Below, piece by piece: positions 1-10,138 of a DNA stretch of 34,601 bases; within the stretch, counting starts at the first letter, position 1; the number at the start of each line of letters is the position of its first letter. The translations under genes and the position numbers were made by a program. The notes under the pieces were generated by a model. That model was not told where the DNA came from, ran no database searches, and worked only from the letters and a program-made list of their open reading frames with translations. Source of the stretch: Clostridia bacterium (GTDB lineage: Bacteria; Bacillota; Clostridia; Christensenellales; Aristaeellaceae); contig JAFUOR010000012.1 in NCBI GenBank assembly GCA_017481825.1, positions 1 to 34,601 on the forward strand, written 5' to 3'.

Positions 1-2
1 AG

Positions 3-416
3 GACGGCTGGATGAAGCGCTGCGAGCTGTTCCCCACTCTGGTGTGGGAAGGCACCGAGACCAAGGCCTACAACGTGCCCAACTGCTTCCCCATGATCCA
101 GGACGACGAGCTGAACAAGGCCTTCGCCGCGCTGCTGCCTGACCTGGGCTACTGGAACGATTGGGTGTCCTACATGGAGAACATCCAGAACCCCGTCACC
201 TGGGGCGCCCGTACCATCCCCGGCTTCAACGCCTTCCTGGCTAACGCCTACAACGGCGGCGACTTCAACGGCACCATCGGCATCGAGGCTGCTGTGTCCG
301 CTGGCACGGCTGATCCCTGGGATTACACCGAGTGGCTGGCTGAGCAGGGCCGTTACTACTACGACCAGGCTATGGCTGCCTTCTTCGAGATCTACGGCGA
401 GCCCGCCGCTGAGTAA
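3..416 (+). CDS. C-terminal part of a probable extracellular solute-binding protein (5' end outside window)
   Basis: The reading frame is open from the first bases of the window and stops with TAA, so this is the last ~138 codons of a longer gene; the internal ATG at 12 is probably not the true start. The product is rich in aromatic residues (Trp, Tyr, Phe) and ends in an acidic helix-like stretch, as the C-terminal lobe of ABC-type sugar-binding lipoproteins often does. No catalytic motif is visible. It is followed by a strong hairpin terminator and lies just upstream of arabinoxylan-degrading enzymes, which fits a binding protein for arabino- or xylo-oligosaccharides. The family call is inference from composition and context; another secreted carbohydrate-related protein cannot be excluded without the N-terminus. 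Confidence 0.5.
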   Translation, partial: DGWMKRCELFPTLVWEGTETKAYNVPNCFPMIQDDELNKAFAALLPDLGYWNDWVSYMENIQNPVTWGARTIPGFNAFLANAYNGGDFNGTIGIEAAVSAGTADPWDYTEWLAEQGRYYYDQAMAAFFEIYGEPAAE

Positions 417-477
417 GGTGTAAGTCAACGCTTAACGCAAGGCTTAACCTTCAAAGCGACGAGTAATCTGACTCCCG

Positions 478-510
478 GGGGGAGCGGCTTTCGGGCTGCT
501 CCCCCTTTTT
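478..510 (+). terminator. Rho-independent terminator after the solute-binding protein gene
   Basis: An 11-bp GC-rich stem (478-488 pairing with 495-505, one G-U pair) with a six-base loop is followed directly by five T residues. It lies about 60 bases after the stop codon. Confidence 0.85.
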
Positions 511-525
511 GAAACAATTCCAAAT

Positions 526-543
526 GATAACCAAATGGTTATC
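526..543. promoter_or_regulatory. Palindromic operator candidate (GATAACCA-AA-TGGTTATC)
   Basis: Perfect 8-bp arms flank a 2-base centre. The half-site AATGGTTAT (534-542) is repeated exactly at 588-596, closer to the XRE regulator gene. The palindrome begins about 8 bases downstream of the -10 box of the leftward promoter at 551-579. This arrangement suits binding by the adjacent XRE regulator and autoregulation, which is inference from position. Confidence 0.55.
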
Positions 544-550
544 TGTGCGT

Positions 551-579
551 ATTATACACTGTTCGCGTACGCTTGTCAA
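551..579 (-). promoter_or_regulatory. Perfect-consensus sigma-A promoter facing left, away from the XRE gene
   Basis: On the minus strand TTGACA (579-574) and TATAAT (556-551) are separated by exactly 17 bases. Transcription would start near 544 and run at once through the 526-543 palindrome, toward the terminator hairpin. No convincing minus-strand gene follows. The plus strand here also carries TTGTCA (573-578) and TATTAT (594-599), but 15 bases apart, so the XRE gene's own promoter is less certain. Confidence 0.65.
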
Positions 580-655
580 GATACCCGAATGGTTATTATG
601 AGGATTTTTTTCATGCCATCGCCTTCGACCATTGAAGCAACAAGGAGGCTGCCCC

Positions 656-874
656 ATGGCACGCTATCAACGAATCCGCGAGCTGCGCGAAGAGCGCGGC
701 ATGACCCAGCGGGAGGTCGCGGAGCAGCTGGAGATGCTCCAGCCTCAGTATTTCCGCTACGAACAGGGCAGCCGCGATCTGCCGACCGAGATGCTGATTC
801 GCCTGTCTGAACTGTATGAGGTATCGGTCGATTACCTCCTTGGTCTGACGGAGAATCGCCAAAGGGCGCGGTAG
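656..874 (+). CDS. XRE-family helix-turn-helix regulator (72 aa)
   Basis: This is a compact single-domain DNA-binding protein. The Cro/C1-type helix-turn-helix fills residues 5-60, with the characteristic TQREVAEQLE and later the YEQGSR recognition-helix region, then SVDYLLG. The ATG at 656 is chosen because an AAGGAGG Shine-Dalgarno lies about eight bases upstream; an in-frame ATG at 632 lacks one. There is no ligand-binding or oligomerisation domain beyond the helix-turn-helix core. The upstream region carries a palindrome and a repeated half-site, so autoregulation is likely. Its position immediately before the arabinofuranosidase genes makes it a candidate regulator of the arabinoxylan cluster, but nothing in the sequence proves the target. 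Confidence 0.85.
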   Translation: MARYQRIRELREERGMTQREVAEQLEMLQPQYFRYEQGSRDLPTEMLIRLSELYEVSVDYLLGLTENRQRAR

Positions 875-891
875 CGGACGAATGCCGCCCG

Positions 892-964
892 GGCGGGCGA
901 CCAATGGTCGCCCCTACGATCATCCACCCAAACACATCGTAGGGACGAGCATCGTTCGCCCGCC
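892..964. repeat. Large imperfect inverted repeat (REP/MITE-like) between XRE and GH51 genes
   Basis: Two 29-base arms (892-920 and 936-964) match as inverted copies at about 25 of 29 positions around a 15-base centre. Each arm is GC-rich and the left arm has its own small hairpin (GCGACC-AAT-GGTCGC). No second copy was noticed in this window. It may act as a hairpin terminator for the XRE transcript or as a dispersed repetitive element. No promoter for the following gene was recognised in this spacer. Confidence 0.65.
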
Positions 965-1000
965 TCAGCAACACACATGCCCCCGAAAGGAAGTCGAACA

Positions 1001-4511
<3,511 letters not shown>

Positions 4512-4527
4512 GCAAGAGTATCCTAAA

Positions 4528-4567
4528 GGCGCGTTATGCAAGAAATGAGCATAACGTGCCTCTTTTT
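4528..4567 (+). terminator. Rho-independent terminator after abfA
   Basis: A 12-bp stem (4528-4539 with 4549-4560, one G-U pair), a nine-base loop, then TCTTTTT. It separates the GH51 pair from the xylanase gene, which should therefore have its own promoter in the AT-rich stretch at 4570-4610. Confidence 0.88.
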
Positions 4568-4628
4568 GCGTGGTTGATATGGTCAAATAATGATAAAATA
4601 AAGACAAATCCCAAAGGAGTGATCGTTT

Positions 4629-5849
4629 GTGAAGAAGCTCGTATGCCTGATGCTGACTGCTTTGATGGTGATGAGCAGCCTGTCTGCCCTGGCGGAGGAG
4701 AAATCCCTGCGCGACTACACGCCCTTGAAGGAGCTGTCTGCCGACGATGGCTTCTATATGGGCGCGGCGCTTTCCTATGGACAGATGGGCGATGCGCTGT
4801 ACCTGACCACCGTCATGCACCACTTTGATACCATCACCCCCACCAATGAGCTCAAGGCCTACTCCCTGCTGGATCAGCGTGCCAGCCAGACCAGCACTGA
4901 CGGCATGCCCCACATGGATTACACCAAGGCGGACAAGATGGTCGAATGGGCCCAGAAGGCCGGCCTCAAAGTGCGCGGCCACGTGCTGGTGTGGGATGCC
5001 TACATGACGCAGTGGTTCTTCCATGAGGACTATGATACCTCCAAGCCCATCGCGGACCGGGAGACCATGAAGAAGCGCATGCAGTCCTACATTGAGGACG
5101 TGATCTGCCATTTTGAGGATAAGTATCCTGGTGTGGTGTACTGCTGGGATGTGGTGAACGAGGCCATCGGTGAGGGCGCGGACGAATTCGTGGCGGATGA
5201 TCCGCGCCATCTGCGCACGAAACGCTCTGGCAGTATCAATCCCTTCTACGAGTACGTCGGGGAGGACTATGTCGAGCTGGCCTTCTACTATGCCCATGAC
5301 ATCGTGGATCTGCTGGGCGCGGATATCAAGCTGTTCTACAACGACTACAACATGTTCAACATGAAGAAGCGTGCCGCTGCCATCGAACTGGTGAAGAGCA
5401 TCAACAGCTACGCCAAGGATGCGGAGGGCAACCCCATCCAGCTGTGCGACGGCGTAGGCATGCAGGGCTACATCGGCGGCTACGGCACGCAGGCGGGCTG
5501 TATGAAGGAGAGCAACCTGTCTGATATCAAGAAGAGCATCCTGGCCTATGCGGAGCTGGGCGTGGAGGTGCAGATCACCGAGATGGCCGTGCGCAACTAC
5601 GACGAAACGAAGATTGCCGAGCATGCGGCATTCTATCAGAAGCTCTTCAAGGTGTTCAAGTCCATCAACCGCGATCAGGAGACGTCCATCCTGACCAATG
5701 TGGCGATCTGGGGTCTGGTGGACACCCCTTATGAGCCGACAACCTCCTATTCCTACAAGATGAACGGCACCTATGGCGGCCTGTTTGGCTATGGCTGCAA
5801 GGTAAAGGAAGCCTTCCTGTTGGTGCATGAGGAATTGGCGGCGGACTGA
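4629..5849 (+). CDS. Secreted endo-1,4-beta-xylanase, GH10 family
   Basis: Predicted to cut the xylan backbone outside the cell, with retention of configuration. Translation most likely starts at GTG 4629, nine bases after AAAGGAG. The 406-residue product opens with a signal peptide (Lys-Lys then a hydrophobic run, cleavage after Ala-Leu-Ala ~22) and then consists of a single GH10 barrel. The acid/base Glu is in WDVVNEAIGEG (~178) and the nucleophile Glu in VQITEMAV (~318). GHVLVWD is another family signature, and IWGLVD lies near the end of the barrel. No carbohydrate-binding module, dockerin or surface anchor follows, so it appears to be free or loosely cell-associated. It complements the two upstream arabinofuranosidases, which would remove side chains blocking the backbone. 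Confidence 0.94.
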   Translation: MKKLVCLMLTALMVMSSLSALAEEKSLRDYTPLKELSADDGFYMGAALSYGQMGDALYLTTVMHHFDTITPTNELKAYSLLDQRASQTSTDGMPHMDYTKADKMVEWAQKAGLKVRGHVLVWDAYMTQWFFHEDYDTSKPIADRETMKKRMQSYIEDVICHFEDKYPGVVYCWDVVNEAIGEGADEFVADDPRHLRTKRSGSINPFYEYVGEDYVELAFYYAHDIVDLLGADIKLFYNDYNMFNMKKRAAAIELVKSINSYAKDAEGNPIQLCDGVGMQGYIGGYGTQAGCMKESNLSDIKKSILAYAELGVEVQITEMAVRNYDETKIAEHAAFYQKLFKVFKSINRDQETSILTNVAIWGLVDTPYEPTTSYSYKMNGTYGGLFGYGCKVKEAFLLVHEELAAD

Positions 5850-5860
5850 TCAGGGAACAG

Positions 5861-5900
5861 AAAAGGCAGCGTCTGTTTTGGATGGCAGACGCTGCCTTTT
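5861..5900. terminator. Bidirectional terminator between the xylanase and Suf genes
   Basis: A perfect 15-bp stem (5861-5875 with 5886-5900) starts with AAAA and ends with TTTT, so it can terminate both strands. It lies between converging genes. The remaining spacer to 6092 holds smaller hairpins (5958-5974 and 6024-6042) and no gene. Confidence 0.88.
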
Positions 5901-6092
5901 TGATGCTGTGGGGTGGGGAGAGCAAACTGCTCCTGTGGAGGCGGTCGGCTGTTTGGGCGAATCCGGGGGATTCGTGAAAGGCTTGTGATCCGTTTCCGTC
6001 TGCGGATGGGGGCCTCCGACAGCCAGGGCCTCCGTGGCCCTGTGGACCTCGTAAGGGTCATCGGTCCTTCATCCTTTTGGCCATTCCCTGGG

Positions 6093-7010
6093 TCATTTGA
6101 GGAAACCGTTGATGATTTGTTCTTCGGCTTTGGCTTCGGTCAGACCCAGGGTCATGAGCTTGATGATCTGCTCGCCGGCAATTTTGCCGATAGCAGCCTC
6201 GTGAATCAGCGCAGCGTCGATATCGTTGGCTTCCAACTGAGGAATGGCCAGAATCTTCGCCTGATCCATGATGATCGCGTCGCATTCGGTGTGGCCCGTG
6301 CAGGCGGCGTTGCCGGTGATGCGGCTGTCGAATTTCTGATAGGAGGTGTCGCGGGCTACGCTGCGGCTCACCACGTCCGTGGAGGCGCCCTGACCGTTCA
6401 GGTTCACGAAGTAGCTGCTGATGGCCTGCTGATCGCCGTGGGTCATGAGCCGCTCACGCACCACCAGGGAGGCCTCTTCAGCCAGCTCCGCCGTGGTGAC
6501 GCGGTTGGTATTGTCCACGCCTTTGATCTGTACCATCTCCATCTCCATGGTGCTGTTGGCATCCATGTGCACCTCGGTCACCGGGTTCAGGATGCGCTTA
6601 CCTGTCCCCTCGCCGGAGCCATAGTGCTTCTCCACATACTTGACCTTCGCGTTCTTACCCACGAAGAAGCGATGGATGCCGTCGTGCTCGGAGTCCTGAT
6701 TGCCGCAGTTGTGGATGCCGCATCCGGCGACAATCACTACATCGCAGCCCTCGCCGATGTAGAAATCGTTGTACACCATTTCCTTCAAACCAGACTGGCT
6801 GAGGACAACGGGGATGTGCACGCTCTCGTTGACGGTGTAGGGCTTGATGTGGATGTCAATGCCCGAACCGTCCGCCTTGGAGACGATATCGATATTGGCC
6901 GTGGTGTTCCGCGCGGCGGAGACGCCGTTGGCACGGATGTTGTATGCGCCCTCGGGAATGCTGTGGAGGTCGGCGACTTCAAGCAGAATCCGCTTCTGAA
7001 TCTCATCCAT
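6093..7010 (-). CDS. sufB: SufB/SufD-family Fe-S scaffold, short minimal form (SmsB-like)
   Basis: The 305-residue product belongs to the SufB/SufD family that forms the Fe-S assembly scaffold with the ATPase SufC. It is far shorter than classical SufB (about 470-480) and contains essentially the beta-helix core plus the C-terminal helical region. Residues known to matter in E. coli SufB appear kept: a Cys in HTECDAII (~243, matching Cys405) and His-Glu in LIHEAAIG (~270-271, matching His433-Glu434). It ends with GLTEAKAEEQIINGF, a family signature. The start follows a GGGAGG site, one base after the sufC stop, so the two are co-translated. No cysteine desulfurase (SufS) or SufU lies beside it. 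The layout fits the two-gene SMS type reported in anaerobes; that assignment is inference. Confidence 0.88.
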   Translation of the reverse strand: MDEIQKRILLEVADLHSIPEGAYNIRANGVSAARNTTANIDIVSKADGSGIDIHIKPYTVNESVHIPVVLSQSGLKEMVYNDFYIGEGCDVVIVAGCGIHNCGNQDSEHDGIHRFFVGKNAKVKYVEKHYGSGEGTGKRILNPVTEVHMDANSTMEMEMVQIKGVDNTNRVTTAELAEEASLVVRERLMTHGDQQAISSYFVNLNGQGASTDVVSRSVARDTSYQKFDSRITGNAACTGHTECDAIIMDQAKILAIPQLEANDIDAALIHEAAIGKIAGEQIIKLMTLGLTEAKAEEQIINGFLK

Positions 7011-7011
7011 C

Positions 7012-7752
7012 TCAGTTGCCTCCCTTCGTCAGCTGTGCGCAGGCATTGACCGCAGCGGAGGTGCCCAGCAGGGTGGGCAGCACATCCTCACGCGGACCAT
7101 GATTGATGATTTTGCCGCCGCTGAGCACGATGATCTCGTCCGCGATGTTCAGAATGCGCTCCTGATGGCTGATGACGAGGATGGTGCGGTCACGGTTGGC
7201 AGTGCGCATGCGCTCGAAGACCTCGATGAGGCTCTTGAAGCTCCAAAGGTCGATGCCGGCCTCCGGCTCATCGAAAACGGACAGTACCGTGCCGCGGGCA
7301 AGCACCGTCGCAATTTCAATGCGCTTTAATTCGCCGCCGGAGAGGCTGCCGTTGACCTCGCGGTCGATATAATCCCTCGCGCACAGGCCGACCTCGCTCA
7401 AATACGCGCAGGCGTCTCCCACGGAGAGCTTGCGTCCGGAGGCGATGCGCAGCAGATCGATCACGCGGATGCCCTTGAATTTCACCGGCTGCTGAAAGGC
7501 GTAGCTCACGCCCATATGCGCGCGCTCGGTGATGGACTTATCCGTCATATCCTCGCCGGAGAGCAGAATGCGCCCGGCAGTGGGTCTCTCAATGCCTGCG
7601 ATAAGCTTGGCCAGCGTGGACTTGCCGCCGCCGTTCGGGCCGGTAATGACCACGAATTTGCCCTTATTCACCGTCAGGCTGATATCATGGATGATCTCCT
7701 TCTCCACTGCCTCCACCGGCACGGCAAAGGAGAGGTTCTTGATTTCAAGCAT
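7012..7752 (-). CDS. sufC: SufC-type ABC ATPase for Fe-S cluster assembly (SmsC-like)
   Basis: A 246-residue soluble ABC ATPase that powers Fe-S assembly on the SufB-like partner rather than transport. It has Walker A (GPNGGGKST), a SufC-type Q-loop region (YAFQQPVKFKG), the signature LSGGELKR, Walker B with DEPEAGID, and the switch His in ISHQER. DEPEAGID and the fused layout with a SufB-like gene distinguish SufC from ordinary transporter ATPases. ATG 7752 (MLEIKNLSF) is preferred over upstream in-frame codons because it matches the family N-terminus and has AGAGG about nine bases before it. It is first in a two-gene operon with a strong promoter 40 bases upstream and no membrane permease nearby. 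Confidence 0.93.
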   Translation of the reverse strand: MLEIKNLSFAVPVEAVEKEIIHDISLTVNKGKFVVITGPNGGGKSTLAKLIAGIERPTAGRILLSGEDMTDKSITERAHMGVSYAFQQPVKFKGIRVIDLLRIASGRKLSVGDACAYLSEVGLCARDYIDREVNGSLSGGELKRIEIATVLARGTVLSVFDEPEAGIDLWSFKSLIEVFERMRTANRDRTILVISHQERILNIADEIIVLSGGKIINHGPREDVLPTLLGTSAAVNACAQLTKGGN

Positions 7753-7792
7753 TGGTATATACCTCTGTATCAAGTCGTTAGTGCCATCTATC

Positions 7793-7821
7793 ATCATAGC
7801 ACGGGAGCAGATTGTTGTCAA
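7793..7821 (-). promoter_or_regulatory. Sigma-A promoter of the sufC-sufB operon
   Basis: On the minus strand TTGACA (7821-7816) and TATGAT (7798-7793) are 17 bases apart. The expected start near 7786 leaves a short leader of about 34 bases before the sufC ATG. No IscR-like operator was recognised. Confidence 0.8.
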
Positions 7822-7866
7822 TGTCTGTGTATGTCCTGCCAGAAGCCCCGCCCAGAATACCGTCAT

Positions 7867-8224
7867 AGCAAGCGAACCACCGAGACAGCAAAGACCTCAC
7901 ATCATCCCGTACCCCACCGCAGGTAGGGGGGCGTCTCCAGCAACATCAAATGGAAAGTCAAGTATGGGCGACGCGAGAACTCTGTGAGCTTGCTCACAGA
8001 TTCGAGCTAAAGCGAGCACAAGAAAGTACACAAACTTCTCTATTTCCGTATCGTCCCCCTTGCAAAGGAACCAGCCAAGCTCCAACACCCCAAATGGGTC
8101 AAGGGGTGAGGAAGGTTGCGGGGTGCAGGGGAAGCGCCCCCTGCCTGCCAGAGGCCTTCGTCCGCATAAGCTCCCCTGGTTCCCTAAGACATATATACCA
8201 TTGCTTAACTGAACTGAAACATGC
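7867..8224. other. Gene-free spacer with strong hairpins, candidate dispersed repeat
   Basis: No convincing gene lies between the suf promoter and the terminator of the GH13 gene. Two strong hairpins are visible: a perfect 9-bp palindrome with a 2-base loop at 7981-8000 and a 7-bp stem at 8125-8144 (GCAGGGG/CCCCTGC). A minus-strand open frame of 135 codons crosses the region but overlaps the GH13 terminator and tail, has no good ribosome site, and looks like no known family. The sequence could be a mobile non-coding repeat; copy number elsewhere in the genome is unknown. Confidence 0.4.
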
Positions 8225-8255
8225 AAAAAGCTCCCTGACGCATCGGTCAGGGAGC
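8225..8255 (-). terminator. Terminator of the GH13 gene
   Basis: A perfect 10-bp stem (8230-8239 with 8246-8255, loop of six) is followed on the minus strand by five U residues, about ten bases after the GH13 stop. Confidence 0.92.
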
Positions 8256-8264
8256 GCTCTTGTC

Positions 8265-10031
8265 TTATTTGCGGCAAACGGTGATGACTTCCTTTGTCGT
8301 GCAAGAGGTCTTGTTGCCCAGGCCATCCACGCCGCCGTCCATGTAGCGGGTGATGGTGATGGTGTCCTCGTCAATGGCTTCGATGTCGCACAGGCCATAT
8401 TTGAGCACATCGCTCTGGCTGCGGTGGATCAGCTTGTTGCTGACGAATTCCTGCAGCTTTTTGTCCTCATGTCCCCAGGGGTAGGGACGGCGGTTCCACG
8501 GGTCGTGGCAGCCGGTGAGGCCGGCTTCGTCGCCGTAGTAGATGGTGGGGCAGCCGGGCAGGGCGCACAGGAGATCCACACACATCTTGTAACGCTTCAC
8601 AGCCAGCTCGTATTCCTCCACGCTCAGGTGAATCCACTGCTGATCAGCCTTGGGCAGATCCATGCACTCGCGGCCAACGAGCATGTTCAGTGCGCGGGGA
8701 CGATCGTGGCTGCCGACAAGGTTCATCAGCGCGTAGCGGAACTGGGCGGGGTACACCTCTGCCTGATGCTTTACCAGACGGACGAGATCGGCGGCAGGCT
8801 TCTTGCCCGTTGTGAAGTCAAGGATGGCTTCGCGCAGGGGATAGTTCATGACGCTGTCCAGGGTGTCGCCGGTGCAATAGCAGCGCATTTCGCCATAGGC
8901 CACCTTGTTGCTCGCATCCTCCCACACCTCGCCCAGCACAACGGCGTTGGGGTCGGCCTTGCGGGCGGAGACGCGCAGCTTGCGCAGGAAGTCCATGGGC
9001 AGCTCGTCCGCCACGTCCAGACGCCAGCCGCAGGCACCCTTGTGAATCCAACGGGGGACGATACCGTCCTTGTCCTTGAACATGAAGTGCTGGTACTCCG
9101 GATTGTCCTTGCGCAATTCCGGCAGACTCATGATGCCCCACCAGGCGCGGTAGTCCTCCGGAAAGTGCTTGAAGGTGTACCAGTCGTAGTAGGGAGAGGC
9201 GTCGCCCTGGTAGGCGCCGAGGGTCTCGTAGTGGCCGAAGTGGTTGAAGTAGATGCTGTCCTCGCCCGTGTGGGAGAATACGCCGTCCAGCAGGATGCGC
9301 ATACCGTTCTCCTCGGCTGCCTTGCACAGCTCGATGAACTCCTCCTCCGTGCCGCACAGAGGGTCGATCTTGGAATAGTCACCCGTGTCGTAGCGGTGGT
9401 TGGAACGCGCGCGGAAGATGGGGTTCAGGTAGATGATATCTACGCCCAGGGACTTCAAATAGGGAAGCTTCTCCTTCACGCCATTCAGGTTGCCGCCGTA
9501 GAAGTCCAGCTCCTGATACTTGCCGCCGCGCATATCGCCCACGGAGATCATTTCCTCGTCCCAGTTCTTATGGACGTAACGGTCACTGCGGTCATCCATG
9601 GCCTTGGTTTCCGCGCGCCAGAAGCGGTCGGGGAAGATTTGATAGATGTTCGCGCCGTGGAAGTAGGCAGGGGTGGTGAAATCCTTGGCGTACACAGTGA
9701 TCTGGAAGGATTCCGGATCGCCCTTTTCATACACTGCGCCCTCGCCGCCCAGCTTGTCGTAGGCGTTGCCGTAGCGGACGGTACGGCCATCCTTGCGGTA
9801 GACGATGAAGGAATACCAGAACAGCCCCGGCTCCTTAGGCAGGGTGATGGTGGTCTGCCAATCGTCCTTGTAGGTGTTGACCATGGTGTAGCAGAGCTCT
9901 TCGTTCATCCAGGTGCGCAGGATGACGCTGGTGGCCTCGTCGCACTGGAAGCGGATGGTCACCTTGGAGCCGACGGGCGCAGGCCCCATGGGCTGACGGA
10001 AGAATGCCTTGTGAGAATCGTGAAGCATCAT
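8265..10031 (-). CDS. GH13 alpha-amylase-family enzyme, cyclomaltodextrinase/neopullulanase type
   Basis: Predicted intracellular alpha-glucan hydrolase for maltodextrins or glycogen fragments. The 588-residue form starts at ATG 10031 (a second ATG follows directly) about seven bases after AGGA; upstream codons to 10118 read through the operator and hairpin region and look non-coding. No signal peptide. An N-terminal beta-sandwich (~1-120, of the type seen in GH13_20 enzymes) precedes the barrel. The catalytic nucleophile Asp is in GWRLDVADE (~339), the acid Glu in LGEVWED (~368) and the third Asp in GSHDRPR (~443). IYQIFPDRF and a Cys-containing GCPTIYYGDEAG are further GH13 signatures. It lies directly downstream of glycogen phosphorylase, suggesting joint alpha-glucan breakdown. 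Neopullulanase and maltogenic amylase cannot be told apart here. Confidence 0.92.
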   Translation of the reverse strand: MMLHDSHKAFFRQPMGPAPVGSKVTIRFQCDEATSVILRTWMNEELCYTMVNTYKDDWQTTITLPKEPGLFWYSFIVYRKDGRTVRYGNAYDKLGGEGAVYEKGDPESFQITVYAKDFTTPAYFHGANIYQIFPDRFWRAETKAMDDRSDRYVHKNWDEEMISVGDMRGGKYQELDFYGGNLNGVKEKLPYLKSLGVDIIYLNPIFRARSNHRYDTGDYSKIDPLCGTEEEFIELCKAAEENGMRILLDGVFSHTGEDSIYFNHFGHYETLGAYQGDASPYYDWYTFKHFPEDYRAWWGIMSLPELRKDNPEYQHFMFKDKDGIVPRWIHKGACGWRLDVADELPMDFLRKLRVSARKADPNAVVLGEVWEDASNKVAYGEMRCYCTGDTLDSVMNYPLREAILDFTTGKKPAADLVRLVKHQAEVYPAQFRYALMNLVGSHDRPRALNMLVGRECMDLPKADQQWIHLSVEEYELAVKRYKMCVDLLCALPGCPTIYYGDEAGLTGCHDPWNRRPYPWGHEDKKLQEFVSNKLIHRSQSDVLKYGLCDIEAIDEDTITITRYMDGGVDGLGNKTSCTTKEVITVCRK

Positions 10032-10066
10032 GATCGAATCAGTCCTGTCTGTCGAAATTGCGGAGG

Positions 10067-10080
10067 TGGAAACGTTTTCG
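10067..10080. promoter_or_regulatory. LacI/CcpA-type operator (cre-like) upstream of the GH13 gene
   Basis: TGGAAACGTTTTCG has the central CG and flanking A/T palindrome of LacI-family operators and differs from the catabolite-responsive element consensus at two positions. It lies 36-49 bases upstream of the GH13 start. A MalR-like or CcpA regulator would fit an alpha-glucan enzyme. No clear -35/-10 pair was found in this short spacer. Confidence 0.5.
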
Positions 10081-10097
10081 GGAGAATGAGGGAGAAA

Positions 10098-10138
10098 GCC
10101 CGGACTGAGTCCGGGCAAAGATGAGAGCGCGTGCTCTC
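10098..10138 (-). terminator. Tandem hairpins after glycogen phosphorylase
   Basis: Downstream of the glgP stop are two stems: GAGAGC/GCTCTC at 10123-10138 and a 9-bp stem at 10098-10116, the latter followed on the minus strand by TTTCT. They probably terminate or attenuate the transcript before the GH13 gene. Confidence 0.65.

Noticed and set aside
4574..4599. Sigma-A promoter for the xylanase (TTGATA and TAAAAT)
   Set aside because: The boxes are only 14 bases apart, too close for a functional pair; the true promoter in this AT-rich stretch is unresolved.
7897..8304. Minus-strand open frame of 135 codons as a hypothetical protein
   Set aside because: It overlaps the tail and terminator of the GH13 gene, has no good Shine-Dalgarno and spans strong hairpins; more likely non-coding or a repeat.
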